Shown: positions 35,301-44,876, numbered from the stretch's first letter. The stretch is 64,000 bases of DNA from Promethearchaeati archaeon (GCA_013166775.1 JABLTJ010000011.1:31096-95095), one strand, 5' to 3'. Notes: generated from the letters alone by a model not told the origin. Numbers and translations: made by a program.

Positions 35301-35582
35301 TCATTTTTGTCTAAAATCTTCAGCTTGGAAAATACCCAAAGGATAAATTCCTTCAGTAGGGAGATTAGGAATCTTATCAATGATAGACTTGATGGAATCT
35401 ATATCTTTAGCGTCCCATTGGCAAAGTATCTTCTCAATATGTCCCTCTTCATTTAATATAGCCCAACTCTTTACCCAGTAAGCATCAGAATTACAGTGAG
35501 CTTTAACCGCTTGGCCTATAGGAGTAGCAGCTTCCATGGGAGCTGGTTCTGGGAAAGGATGGATTGCAAGAAATTTAGTCAT
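35301..35582 (-). CDS. DUF4242-like small dimeric-barrel protein
   Basis: A 93-residue protein. AHCNSDAYWVKSWAILNEEG, then ILCQWDAKDIDSIKSIIDKI resembles the ferredoxin-like fold of DUF4242/SCO4226-type proteins, some of which bind nickel. The start is set at the ATG at 35582, because GGAGG precedes it by about 7 nt; the earlier ATG at 35633 adds a residue run unlike the family. It is the first gene of a probable minus-strand operon with the zinc-ribbon protein and the beta-helix protein. Confidence 0.6.
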   Translation of the reverse strand: MTKFLAIHPFPEPAPMEAATPIGQAVKAHCNSDAYWVKSWAILNEEGHIEKILCQWDAKDIDSIKSIIDKIPNLPTEGIYPLGIFQAEDFRQK

Positions 35583-35713
35583 TTTATTACCTCCGATTGT
35601 TTTTATGAGACAAATATAGACACATATATGCATCTAAATTTGACACATAAGTATGTATCTAAAAACGTCACATAAAAACTTTTCGCTAAGAGAGATAAGG
35701 TGTTATAATAACG

Positions 35714-36110
35714 TAGAAGTGTAGGAGAAAAAACAGATATTTTTGAAGGTTGGTTACAAACAGATATAAACGATATCTGGACTAACTTCAGATTCAAGAA
35801 AAACGGGAATATTAAAGCTTGGTTTGATGGTTGCGAAGAAACATATGATGGATTGGAAAAAAAGCAACAAGTCTATTTATATTTCATGGATTATGTTACC
35901 TATAAATTTGACAATGGTACTTCAGCTTGGTCTTATGTTTCCTTACCTTGGACTCTGGGCGGATATTCATCAAAAATCGAAGAATACATTGGTGACATCA
36001 CCATTCAAGGTCTGGAGCATATTTACAGTCCTGAAGTGACTCCAAAAAGAATCGAGAATTTAGCCTATTGGTTGATACGAAATGTCTTTTCGGTAGCAGG
36101 TATAGCTTAA
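35714..36110 (+). pseudogene. 5'-truncated gene fragment
   Basis: A plus-strand frame opens right after a TAA near 35711 and runs 132 codons to 36110 without an ATG, GTG or TTG in its first 46 codons. The translation looks like real protein throughout (DIWTNFRFKKNGNIKAWFDG, then the stretch from LEKKQQVYLYFMDYVTYKFD to a helix AYWLIRNVFSV). The first canonical start is TTG at 35853, which would give 85 residues. It is probably the end of a gene that lost its start. The family is not recognised. Confidence 0.4.
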
Positions 36111-36111
36111 T

Positions 36112-36922
36112 CTATGATTTGTTCATTTCTTCTAATCTTTCTTTTGCTATTTTTCTAGTCCCCTCCCCAAATTCTTCTTTGTTAGTAATTATTGTTTTGA
36201 GTTCTTTCTCACCCAATAATTCTATAATTCTAGCTTTAACACTCCGTAAGCTATAATCATCTATCCACCTATATGAAGCTGCACCATAGTAATCTTTCAT
36301 AAAATTGTCTTCTTTCAATTCTTCCAAAAGAATAGGTTTTTTTTTATGTCCAGCTTATAAATTGCTTTCCACATACTACTACCCCAACCTCCCCCTCTCT
36401 TTATTATTTCCACTATCGGTTTTGTTGCTTTTGGATCCCCTATCTTACTTAGGATACGTACAAATGTGCGTACTAGTGGTAATAATTCAAAACCTGGAAA
36501 ATTATACTCCATACTTGAAAGATCCCAAGACAAAAACGCATTGAGACTTTCTAGTACATATTGAGAAGATATTTCTCCTATTTCTATTAATGCTTGCTCT
36601 ATTACCTTCAATATACTACCGTCATAGTCTAAAATTTCTAATTCTTCACCTCCATAGTTTTCCTTTTCCGTTACATATCTCCTTTTTATAGTCTCCCAAA
36701 ACTCTTCATTGACATCAAAATCATCATACATAAAATAATCATAAGCTGTACTGTCTATTATTGCATCTATTAAGTTCGTAATTGCTTTTTCTGTTTTCTT
36801 TTCAGCCAGATAATCTTTACTCTCTTCTCTATCTCTATTTCTTTGTAGAAGATGTATTTGGAAATTTCTTCTATATTTCCTTCTCTTATCAGTTTATCCA
36901 GTAAATTCGCTACATCTTCCAT
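36112..36922 (-). pseudogene. HEAT-repeat-like gene broken by two frameshifts
   Basis: Three consecutive frames on the minus strand form one helical-repeat protein. The first (from the ATG at 36922, MEDVANLLDKLIREGNIEEI) shifts near 36830. The second (YDDFDVNEEFWETIKRRYV to IGDPKATKPIVEIIKRGGG) shifts at an A9 run (36338-36346), where A10 would restore the third (PILLEELKEDNFMKDYYGAA to the end). The IGDPKATKPI segment is a typical HEAT-repeat consensus. Either the gene has decayed or homopolymer errors are present. Confidence 0.55.
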
Positions 36923-37064
36923 TGACTCTCATCTCATATTTCTTTCTCTTTCACGAAATTAAGCTTTGCGTATCTTTTCTGTCCTTTTCAACAAACATAC
37001 GCATAGTACCTTGCTAAAAATAATCCCAAACAAATATTGAAATAAGTATTCATTAGCAAAAAAC

Positions 37065-37493
37065 TTAGAGTCCTTCCTTTTCAGTTATAGGAATTGTTTG
37101 CTCTTCAGCTAATTCAGTTATATCCGCCTTTGTTTCAGAAATTATAGCGGAAATAGGTTTTTCATCTATTCCAGCTTCTTTCATTAGTTTTCTAAAGTTG
37201 CCGGTGGTTAGAAAGAATTTCTTAAGTTGAATCCATGAGGTTTGTATGAGAATAGGAAAATCTTCTAATTTTTTCAAACATCTATGGTTATCCAGTTGTT
37301 CCTTTTTATTTATCTCCCCACATTTTAGACAGTATTTCCAACGAGCTGGGTGTTTGTGAAGTTCATTATTTGTTTTAACATACAACACTAATCCTTCATT
37401 AAAAGGAATCTTCCACATAGAAACAGCATATTCTTTAGCAAGTTCTCTTATTTGCGATTTCTCTTTGTCTAATATATCTGGCAAGATTACCAC
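37065..37493 (-). CDS. Uncharacterised zinc-ribbon protein (paralogue of 34886-35242)
   Basis: A 142-residue protein starting with GTG. It contains C55-x2-C58 (YCLKCGE) and H70-x-C72 (NHRC), a likely single zinc site. On either side are IPFNEGLVLYVKTNNELH and FPILIQTSWIQLKKFFLTTG, shared with the paralogue. The C-terminal 30 residues are acidic and less conserved. It lies 83 nt upstream of a decayed HEAT-like gene and downstream of a secreted protein gene. I recognise no known family; the zinc site is inferred from the spacing of Cys and His. Confidence 0.6.
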   Translation of the reverse strand: MVILPDILDKEKSQIRELAKEYAVSMWKIPFNEGLVLYVKTNNELHKHPARWKYCLKCGEINKKEQLDNHRCLKKLEDFPILIQTSWIQLKKFFLTTGNFRKLMKEAGIDEKPISAIISETKADITELAEEQTIPITEKEGL

Positions 37494-37575
37494 ACAAATC
37501 TGTGTTTTAGTGTACTAATAATTGTTACATATTAATGTATCTGTTAAATTGAAAAAAGGAGGAAACGGGATTTCC

Positions 37576-38646
37576 CTATTTCCTCTTAAAAATTCTTAAG
37601 GAGATGACTATTGCTAAAACGGAAACAAGACTGATAGTTACAATCTCAAAAGTACCTAGTCCAGAATTATCTGTATCTTCAATTAAAGGACCTTCAAGAG
37701 AACCTATGGAAGGATCATAAATTACTTCTTCATCGAAGTGTTCAAAGCTTATGTAGGTTTTGATTGATCCATCTCCTACAGTAGAGTATGAAGCATTAAC
37801 TGTCCTGTACTGATATTGATTAGAGATGTTATATTTTGCTTGATTTGCATATGCAAAGAAAGCTCGATATTGTTCTCCTCCAATCATAAATTGTTCTTTC
37901 ACATCCTCCGCATGATTTTGAATCTTCAATTCACTACCAGCAGTATTTTGACTACAATCTATTTCATGACCGTTAGTATCATTGATTCTGTAAGTATTGG
38001 TTGTTGGCATGATATCGAATCTTAAAGCTAAGTTTGTATCATTTCTTTGCCAAGACCAATTTCTCATAACAATATCAAATTTCATCTCAGCTCCGCCAAA
38101 GATTTCATAGCCTTCGATTGTTTGATTGTTAAGATACATGTGAACAATTATATCCATCTCAAACTCGGAATAGTTTGGAACAGTTACAGATTCAGAAGAG
38201 TATGTGAAATGAACAGCATCTACTTCTTTAAGCTCTTCAGTTATATCAGTATAATCTACTGTAAAACCACTAAATGTCCATTTAACACCTGATAGTGTTA
38301 GTGTATTCGAAAAGACAGGATTTGGTGCAGGAATGTCTTTCCATATGCCAGTTTCATCATATTGGAAGACGCCATCTTCATTATAATCCATATATTCAGT
38401 TAATGACTGAAACATTATATTAAATGAGAATGCTGTTTCAAATGCAAAACCACTCTCGGTTAGGAACTGAAACTTAGGAACACTTCCCCCGGCTTTAGCT
38501 ATGAATTCTAGATCATAGTATTTGAAAGTCACTTGGTTACTATTTTCTTCATAAAAGAAGTCTTGATCATCTGCATTTACCTGTGTTACTAAAAGTAATG
38601 TTAACAGCGATAAACCCAACACCCAATTTGCTATTTTGGTTTTCAT
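37576..38646 (-). CDS. Surface protein with C-terminal anchor, unknown function
   Basis: A 356-residue exported protein. Signal peptide at residues 5-25 (WVLGLSLLTLLLVTQVNA, with an Ala-x-Ala-like cleavage site). A beta-rich middle contains many Asn and Thr, and a C-terminal helix (GTFEIVTISLVSVLAIVISL) is followed by RIFKRK. The segment around residues 145-215 contains NNQTIEGYEIFGGAEMKFDI, but no family is recognised. Many N-x-S/T sequons suggest N-glycosylation. It is probably a cell-surface protein; the role is unknown. Confidence 0.7.
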   Translation of the reverse strand: MKTKIANWVLGLSLLTLLLVTQVNADDQDFFYEENSNQVTFKYYDLEFIAKAGGSVPKFQFLTESGFAFETAFSFNIMFQSLTEYMDYNEDGVFQYDETGIWKDIPAPNPVFSNTLTLSGVKWTFSGFTVDYTDITEELKEVDAVHFTYSSESVTVPNYSEFEMDIIVHMYLNNQTIEGYEIFGGAEMKFDIVMRNWSWQRNDTNLALRFDIMPTTNTYRINDTNGHEIDCSQNTAGSELKIQNHAEDVKEQFMIGGEQYRAFFAYANQAKYNISNQYQYRTVNASYSTVGDGSIKTYISFEHFDEEVIYDPSIGSLEGPLIEDTDNSGLGTFEIVTISLVSVLAIVISLRIFKRK

Positions 38647-38844
38647 TTTTAATCAATATCATACTCCTGCCCTTTTATGAATAGATAGTTATTTAACAAA
38701 CCAAAGCATAATTATTTAGAAAACTAAAGTAGTTCTAAAGTTGTTTGAAAAATGGTTCTTGGTGATAGCTTTAACCATTCATTGACATATCCGTTATAGA
38801 TTCAGGATGTTCTTCAGCTTTGTTATCATTATGGTTTCTTGGAA

Positions 38845-39483
38845 TTAACTATTAAACTTGAATTCTTCAATTATTTCAACTATTTTTTCTCCTACATTCA
38901 TCATTGATTGAATACATTCCCGTATGCCATTACTAATTAGTACTTTTGGATCTTCAAGGTTATATCTAGTAATCATTTTATCATCAAGGAACCTAAATTG
39001 TGTAATTGAGTTAATTATTATTTCACTTGAGTTTTTTAATTCTCCAAATTTCTCTAAAGCTACGTTATAGTCTTTGTATAGATTTTCTACCATTTGAAAC
39101 ATGATTTTACCTAATTTTGATACATCTTTCAGAATATTCACTAGTTCTTTATATTCTTCATCCTTTATTCTTTCCACATTCTCTGTCATCAAAATTCTTA
39201 CTTCTTTCATTGATGAGGTAACATCGACCATTCTTTCATATAACCCATATTTAGCAATCTCAATTTTCGTATCGACTATTCCTTCTTTTAGAAGCTCAAT
39301 TAACTCTCCTCTCTTCTCTTTTTCTTCTTCTTCAAGTAAATCAAAAACTGGGCTAATGATTTCAGTCCTTCTTTCTATATACAATGCTTCAAAATATTTC
39401 GATGGTATTAGGGATAATTCTTTCAGATTCCGCTCTATTTTCTTATCAATCAGTCTTCTTCCTAATAATTCTCTATACACCAT
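38845..39483 (-). CDS. PhoU/DUF47-like helical protein
   Basis: A 212-residue all-helical protein from the ATG at 39483. Its helices resemble the PhoU/DUF47 fold that accompanies PiT phosphate transporters (for example LIELLKEGIVDTKIEIAKYG and ELVNILKDVSKLGKIMFQMV). The start shares a base with the stop of the PiT gene (TAATG), so the two genes are translationally coupled. The earlier ORF start at 39525 would extend into the PiT gene and adds unlike sequence. It probably gates or senses phosphate transport. Confidence 0.62.
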   Translation of the reverse strand: MVYRELLGRRLIDKKIERNLKELSLIPSKYFEALYIERRTEIISPVFDLLEEEEKEKRGELIELLKEGIVDTKIEIAKYGLYERMVDVTSSMKEVRILMTENVERIKDEEYKELVNILKDVSKLGKIMFQMVENLYKDYNVALEKFGELKNSSEIIINSITQFRFLDDKMITRYNLEDPKVLISNGIRECIQSMMNVGEKIVEIIEEFKFNS

Positions 39484-40478
39484 TAAAACACTCCTCTTAA
39501 TAAATAGTAAAAAGCTACGGCACATAAACCACTAAATAGTGGTGTCAAGAAGATAAAAAGAACAATAGTTCTAACAGATTTAAGATTAATAGGCTTTTTA
39601 GAACCATAGCCTGCACCAATAAAACTTGCCACCAATATCATTGTTCCAGAAACAGGGATTCCAAGCAAAGTTGCTATAAGTGTAATTAAAGCTGAAGATG
39701 CTTGAGTGACAAAAGCAGATTCAGGTGTCAATTCAACTACATCATTTCCCAGTGATTTTAACACTCTCCATCCAATTATAATTAATCCTAATCCCAATCC
39801 TACACCGCCTAATAACATAGGTATTCTTTGATAAAATATGGATGCTTCAGGATTTTGAAATAATGGATAAATTGGTGCAATAGCATTACTGATATCATTT
39901 CCTGCTCTTGAAAAACCAGCTATGACCACCATAATAAGAAGCAATGAACCAGATATTGCATTAGAGGTTTCTAAACCGCTTAAGCCTTTTACTGTTTTTG
40001 ATAGTATCTTATTCATTAATTTCATTAGAAGAAGTGAACCAATGAACCCCAATATTGGAGATACAGCCCAAGTGAAAAAAATGTGTCCCATTCCTTCCCA
40101 ACCCCAGATAATTTTTTCCCCTCTAGCAAATGTTAGACCTAAAATAGATCCCACCATCGCTTCAGTTGAGGAAATAGGAAGACCAAAAATAGAAGCTAAA
40201 ATAAGACATATAGCCATTGATATGAACACTGAAATAATTAGAACAATCTCATTTGAAATCTGTATTGTTGAAATATCGTTATTAAGAGTATCACTAACTT
40301 TAGGTGCAAGTAAGAATGCTCCAAAAACAGCTATAATTGCACCAATAATTACAGCGGATTTTACCGAGAGTCTCTTTACTCCTACAACTGGAGCGAAGGT
40401 TTCATCATTTGTCCCAATGGCAAAAGAAAGGATAACTGAAGCGATTACCATTATGATTAAAACAATATCTGCCATCAC
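39483..40478 (-). CDS. pit: PiT-family inorganic phosphate transporter
   Basis: A 331-residue membrane protein with about 10 helices. The PiT signature GTNDETFAPVVGVKRL near the N-terminus and the internal repeat GFSRAGNDISNAIAPIYPLF are the duplicated PHO-4 motifs. It imports phosphate with H+ or Na+. It is flanked on both sides by PhoU/DUF47-like genes on the same strand: one 67 nt upstream and one overlapping downstream by a single base, which is a classic PiT operon with an extra partner. Confidence 0.9.
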   Translation of the reverse strand: MMADIVLIIMVIASVILSFAIGTNDETFAPVVGVKRLSVKSAVIIGAIIAVFGAFLLAPKVSDTLNNDISTIQISNEIVLIISVFISMAICLILASIFGLPISSTEAMVGSILGLTFARGEKIIWGWEGMGHIFFTWAVSPILGFIGSLLLMKLMNKILSKTVKGLSGLETSNAISGSLLLIMVVIAGFSRAGNDISNAIAPIYPLFQNPEASIFYQRIPMLLGGVGLGLGLIIIGWRVLKSLGNDVVELTPESAFVTQASSALITLIATLLGIPVSGTMILVASFIGAGYGSKKPINLKSVRTIVLFIFLTPLFSGLCAVAFYYLLRGVF

Positions 40479-40545
40479 AATACCTCAGTTGTTTTGCCTT
40501 TTCTTATTACATCCGTTTAGTATATCTACCATTTTTTTAGTAACC

Positions 40546-41232
40546 TTAGATCTCACTTATAACAATAGATCTTAGAGCATCTGAAGCATCCTCAGCAGAG
40601 TTAGCAGCTTTTTCTATCTCTCTAATAGCATGATCAAAGATAATTAAGGATGCAAAATTGTCACTTATTCCAGAAAAATCAAAGTAGTGGTTTTTCAATC
40701 TAGTGTATAAACCATCAACTTGATGTTCAATAAAACTAATCTCAGTTGTGAGATCAACAGTTCTTCGAATATCCTTTCTATAAACAGAGAGAGCTTCAAT
40801 TAGTTTCTTAACACAAAGATCTACTAATTCACAAGCTTTCGTAATTTCTTCCAGGATATGTTCAGGTAATTTTACATTGTGTAATATTAGAAAGTTATTA
40901 CATGCTCTTTTAGCACAGCCAGCAACTTCATCAGCTCTTTTGACAAAAGTTAGTATATCTGATCGGAGTTTTGATTTTAAGCTCCCCTTAGTTAATTCTA
41001 ACCAAATATCAGCTAATATCTTATCGGCAGCATTTTCTTCTGCAGTAATATTACCAACATGCAAATCTAATGTCGCAGTATCATTGACTTTCCATGCTTC
41101 CATGGCTCTTATTAACGATTGAGTTGCTTGGTGGATTTTTGCTAAATGTTGATTCATTTTTTGATGAATTTCTTTTTCTGAATCTTTTCTAACAAAATTA
41201 CTTAATCTCATTTGAATCCTCTTTAATAGCAA
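40546..41232 (-). CDS. DUF47/PhoU-like Pit accessory protein
   Basis: A 228-residue all-helical protein of the DUF47 (PhoU-like) family, with HVGNITAEENAADKILADIW and VKRADEVAGCAKRACNNFLI helices as in Pit accessory proteins. DUF47 partners are thought to regulate the adjacent phosphate transporter. It is the first gene of the three-gene unit PhoU-like, PiT, PhoU-like. Alternative ATGs exist at codon 8 (41211). The C-terminal segment HAIREIEKAANSAEDASDAL is typical. Confidence 0.82.
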   Translation of the reverse strand: MLLKRIQMRLSNFVRKDSEKEIHQKMNQHLAKIHQATQSLIRAMEAWKVNDTATLDLHVGNITAEENAADKILADIWLELTKGSLKSKLRSDILTFVKRADEVAGCAKRACNNFLILHNVKLPEHILEEITKACELVDLCVKKLIEALSVYRKDIRRTVDLTTEISFIEHQVDGLYTRLKNHYFDFSGISDNFASLIIFDHAIREIEKAANSAEDASDALRSIVISEI

Positions 41233-41355
41233 ATTAAATCAAAATACTTCATTTAAAAATATGAGTGTTTAGTTATGTGAAAACGTATCAAGAAAAATAG
41301 AAAAATAAATTAAAAAACATCTTTGATCAAAAAAATAATTGAGAGGATACAATCT

Positions 41356-42621
41356 TTATCCATACATTGATGTATCAGCTATAGATTCTGGATATTCTTC
41401 ATCCTCGGGAATCTCTGATTTCGCTCTGGGCTTAAATTTGGGTTGATATCTATGCACGCTTCTATCTTTTTCTCTATCTTCTTTTCTTAGATAGAGTTTC
41501 CTAATTTCCTTATTCACAAAGAGCTCTATTCTTCGAATCATGTTCATTTCTTCAGACTCTACTAATGAGATTGCTTTCCCCGCTCGTTCCATCCTGGATG
41601 TTCTCCCAATCCTGTGGACATAGTTTTCTACATTTCCTACAGGGAGATCGTAATTAAAAATGTGGGAAACATGAGGAATATCAAGTCCTCTTGCAGCAAC
41701 ATCTGTTGCTATCAAACAAGTAATTTTCTTCTTTCTAAAGTTCTTCATAGTAATTTCTCTTTGTTTTTGAGACATATCCCCTTGCAACATTCCAATTCTC
41801 AACTGAACTCTTTTATCATCTTTCAGTCTTCTTTCTAGATTTGCTCCCCATCTTTTTGTGTTAACAAATACAATACAAGATTGAGGATTCTCTCTCTGCA
41901 GTATGCTAACAAAATTGTTGTATTTATGTCTGGGATTATCGATTTCGTAGTAGAACTGTTTGCAGGCACCTACAGTTAAATCATCATGACTAACATCTAT
42001 TTCCACTAAATCTTCATCCCAACTGTAATCATGAGCTATATCTTTTACTTCTTTGAGCATAGTAGCTGAAAATAGTAGTAATCTTGGGTAGACATTTTTC
42101 ATTGCTTCAAACAAGATATAATCTACATCAGGTAGAAAACCCATGTCAAGCATTCTATCTGCTTCATCTAGAACAACAAATCGCACGTTCTTAAAGGAAA
42201 CTGTTTTACGTTTGTACAAATCAATAAGTCTTCCAGGAGTAGCTATAACTATCTGAGCTCCTGCACGAATGTTCTCTATTTGTCTATTAATTGAAACTCC
42301 ACCATAGACTTCAACAGATCTTAAATGTCTGTATTTTGTTAAATCTCTGAAAACATAATAGACTTGTTTACAGAGTTCTCTGGTAGGCACTAAAACAACA
42401 GCTTGAATGTTTCTTAATGTAGGATCAAGCTGTTCAACAATAGGAATTGCAAAAGCAAGTGTTTTTCCTGTTCCAGTTTGAGCTTGAGCCATGATGTGTG
42501 TTTTATCAGATTCGAAAATTTTTGGAATTGCTTTTTCTTGAACATCAGTTGGAGTTTGAATCCCCATTTCATCCAAAGCGCGTTTAATTTCGTTTTTTAT
42601 GTTGTAATCTTTAAATTTCAT
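41356..42621 (-). CDS. DEAD-box RNA helicase
   Basis: A 421-residue two-domain helicase. Motifs in order: Q motif region (ALDEMGIQTPTDVQEKAIP), I AQTGTGKT, Ia PTRELC, II DEAD, III SAT, then in the second domain FVNT, VAARGLDIP (V) and HRIGRTSR (VI). It unwinds RNA duplexes with ATP and acts in ribosome assembly or mRNA handling. The basic C-terminal tail (about 385-421) is short. The ATG at 42621 is the likely start; the frame also has a TTG at 42630. Confidence 0.92.
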   Translation of the reverse strand: MKFKDYNIKNEIKRALDEMGIQTPTDVQEKAIPKIFESDKTHIMAQAQTGTGKTLAFAIPIVEQLDPTLRNIQAVVLVPTRELCKQVYYVFRDLTKYRHLRSVEVYGGVSINRQIENIRAGAQIVIATPGRLIDLYKRKTVSFKNVRFVVLDEADRMLDMGFLPDVDYILFEAMKNVYPRLLLFSATMLKEVKDIAHDYSWDEDLVEIDVSHDDLTVGACKQFYYEIDNPRHKYNNFVSILQRENPQSCIVFVNTKRWGANLERRLKDDKRVQLRIGMLQGDMSQKQREITMKNFRKKKITCLIATDVAARGLDIPHVSHIFNYDLPVGNVENYVHRIGRTSRMERAGKAISLVESEEMNMIRRIELFVNKEIRKLYLRKEDREKDRSVHRYQPKFKPRAKSEIPEDEEYPESIADTSMYG

Positions 42622-42911
42622 TTGTATCAATTGTGTTTAGTTGTGTATTAAACCAAGTATCATTGTAACGAATGTATAATTCTTAGCAATTGATATCATA
42701 GTTTGTAATTGTTGGAAAAAATAGAACTTTTTCTTCTTCTAATCTTCTCAACTCTGTACTAAATCTGATTTTAGACTTTAAAAGACTTTGTTATTACAAC
42801 AGAATAAAGAAACAAAAAATTAGAGGGGTTTTTATGATATAAACATCAATTCATATTGAAAAACTTATAACAGTTCAAGAATTTTGATTTCATCTAAAAG
42901 AGGTAATATAG

Positions 42912-44021
42912 ATGCTTGATGATTACAATGAAAAACTAGCAAAACTTGTCGTTAATTATTCTGTGAAAGTACAAAAGGATGATAAAGTAACAATTAATGG
43001 AGGAGTTGATTCAGCAGATTTAGCCCGTGAAATATATTTAGAGGTTGTTAAAGTGGGAGGGCATGTTATCAACACCAAAATTGGTATTCCAGGCTTAGCA
43101 GAATTGTTTTACAAAAATGCTCAAGATAACCAGATAAAATATCAAAATCCCATTTCAAAAGTGATGATAGAAGAAGTTGATAAAACTATCAATATTTTTA
43201 GTTCAACGAATAGAAAAGCCCTTGCAAATGTAGACCCTGCAAAATTAATGATGGCGAGAGAGGCAAGTAAAGAGCTACAGAAACGTTATAGTGATCGTGT
43301 AGCTAAAGGAGAAATTGATTGGGTAATCTGCCCATTTCCAGCTCCTGCTTTTGCTCAAGAAGGTAACATGGGCACATTCGAGTATAAGGAATTTGTGTAT
43401 AATGCTTTAGCATTAAATGAAGAGAATCCTGTTGAACACTGGGAAAAAGTAAAAGTGGAGCAAGCAGTAATTGTAGAAATTCTGAACAAAGGAAAAGAAC
43501 TACGCATAGTAGGAGAAGATACAGACCTAACTTTAGGAATCGAAGGAAGGAAATGGATTAATGCTTGTGGAGATAAGAATCTACCAGATGGAGAAGTGTT
43601 TACATCCCCTATTGAAGATGCTGTTAATGGAATAATTAGTTTTACTTACCCAGGCATTTACATGGGTAAAGAAGTTGAAAATATCTGGTTGAAATTCAAA
43701 GATGGAAAAGTTATTGAATCCAGTGCTTCAAAAGGTCAAGAAGTGTTAGATAAGGTTCTAGAAGTGGAAAATGCAGATATTCTTGGAGAAATAGCTATAG
43801 GAACTAATTATGGAATTCAACGTTTTACAAAGAACATGCTCTTTGATGAGAAAATGGGTGGGACAATTCATCTTGCCTTAGGAAACGGATTTAAGGAAAT
43901 TGGTTCTAAAAATGAATCGACAATTCACTGGGATATTCTCAAAGATATGAAAAGTGAAGATTCAGTTATTTATCTTGATGGTAAGGAAATCTATAAAGCT
44001 GGAAAATGGTTAATACCTTAG
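42912..44021 (+). CDS. M29-family aminopeptidase
   Basis: A 369-residue metallopeptidase of the AmpS/aminopeptidase T (M29) family. The C-terminal metal site is visible in His320 (HLALGNGFKEIG) and His339-Trp-Asp341 (IHWD), and Glu-rich segments near 250 and 300 supply the others. These enzymes release N-terminal amino acids and bind two metal ions. The N-terminal domain contains VQKDDKVTINGGVDSADLAR. AGAGGTAA lies 8 nt before the ATG, and a TATA-like CTTATAAC lies about 46 nt upstream. It converges with the ERCC4 nuclease. Confidence 0.9.
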   Translation: MLDDYNEKLAKLVVNYSVKVQKDDKVTINGGVDSADLAREIYLEVVKVGGHVINTKIGIPGLAELFYKNAQDNQIKYQNPISKVMIEEVDKTINIFSSTNRKALANVDPAKLMMAREASKELQKRYSDRVAKGEIDWVICPFPAPAFAQEGNMGTFEYKEFVYNALALNEENPVEHWEKVKVEQAVIVEILNKGKELRIVGEDTDLTLGIEGRKWINACGDKNLPDGEVFTSPIEDAVNGIISFTYPGIYMGKEVENIWLKFKDGKVIESSASKGQEVLDKVLEVENADILGEIAIGTNYGIQRFTKNMLFDEKMGGTIHLALGNGFKEIGSKNESTIHWDILKDMKSEDSVIYLDGKEIYKAGKWLIP

Positions 44022-44025
44022 ATTT

Positions 44026-44778
44026 TCAGTCTGTTTTTCCGACCAACAATTCCTTATTTTTTTTAACATATTTCCAACCAAAACCTGAGAGATCCTGCAA
44101 GGGTCCCTCTACTCCCTTAGGATTGCCAGTTTTTGTATAGGTTATTTCTGTATCTTTTATAGCTTCGAACACCTTGAGAGGAGTTTTGAATTGCTCAATA
44201 AGTGCTTGTGCTTTCTTAGGACCAGTATCAATCAATCCTTCTAGAGCATAAGCTCGTCTTTCTTCAATTGTCATCCCTTTAGGGGCTCTTCTAGCTAATG
44301 TGGGTTTGGTATCCTCAATCTGTTCTCTGTAAGCTATTCTTTCAATAACTATGAGAGTATCCTCAGTTGTTACAGTGGGAATAACAGATACACCCAGCTT
44401 ATAGGAAATATAAGCCAATGCACCATATATGGAGGAAAGATTCATCCCCGTGTTTTCGAGAGCTAAATAATCAAAACTTTCCAAAATTAGGATAGGATTG
44501 GGATAGGTATCAAGCAATCTTAGCATTTGTTCAAACAAGCGACCATCCATAATGGAAGAAATAAAATCAGATCCAGTTTTTCTTTCAATTGCTACATCTT
44601 CGGAAACAATTACATCTCCAACATCTAGAGCCTTAGTCTCATAAATAATAGAATCTTGTTTCTGTTCTAGTAATTTAATCAGCTTTGACTCTCGGTTATC
44701 TATAATTAAATTGAGTTTGTGCTTGTTCATTACTCTAAATTTAACCATAGATTCTTTAATTTTTCTTCGAAAGTGCAT
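44026..44778 (-). CDS. ERCC4/XPF-type structure-specific nuclease
   Basis: A 250-residue protein. An ERCC4 nuclease domain occupies about residues 20-150: LIIDNRES, GDVIVSEDVAIERKTGSDFI (the ERKxxxD active site) and RLFEQM. It is followed by a helix-hairpin-helix pair (about 175-240) including GPKKAQALIEQF. XPF-family enzymes cut 3' flaps and forks in archaea. There is no helicase part, so this is the short, stand-alone form rather than a Hef or XPF fusion. The true start may be the Met at residue 12 or 18; the first residues are basic and unrelated. Confidence 0.85.
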   Translation of the reverse strand: MHFRRKIKESMVKFRVMNKHKLNLIIDNRESKLIKLLEQKQDSIIYETKALDVGDVIVSEDVAIERKTGSDFISSIMDGRLFEQMLRLLDTYPNPILILESFDYLALENTGMNLSSIYGALAYISYKLGVSVIPTVTTEDTLIVIERIAYREQIEDTKPTLARRAPKGMTIEERRAYALEGLIDTGPKKAQALIEQFKTPLKVFEAIKDTEITYTKTGNPKGVEGPLQDLSGFGWKYVKKNKELLVGKTD

Positions 44779-44876
44779 GAATATTTTATTTAAAAATAAA
44801 AAAAGAAAAAAAGAAATATTTCTATTTTCATGTTAGCTAAATTGTTACATCTGCAGATAAAAATCAATTAAAAACA

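Noticed and set aside
35853..36110. An 85-residue gene starting at TTG 35853
   Set aside because: Protein-like sequence continues upstream of that codon for 46 codons, so the TTG is probably internal to a truncated gene.
39922..40575. Antisense ORF of 217 codons over the PiT gene
   Set aside because: The PiT frame has clear family motifs; the antisense translation has none.
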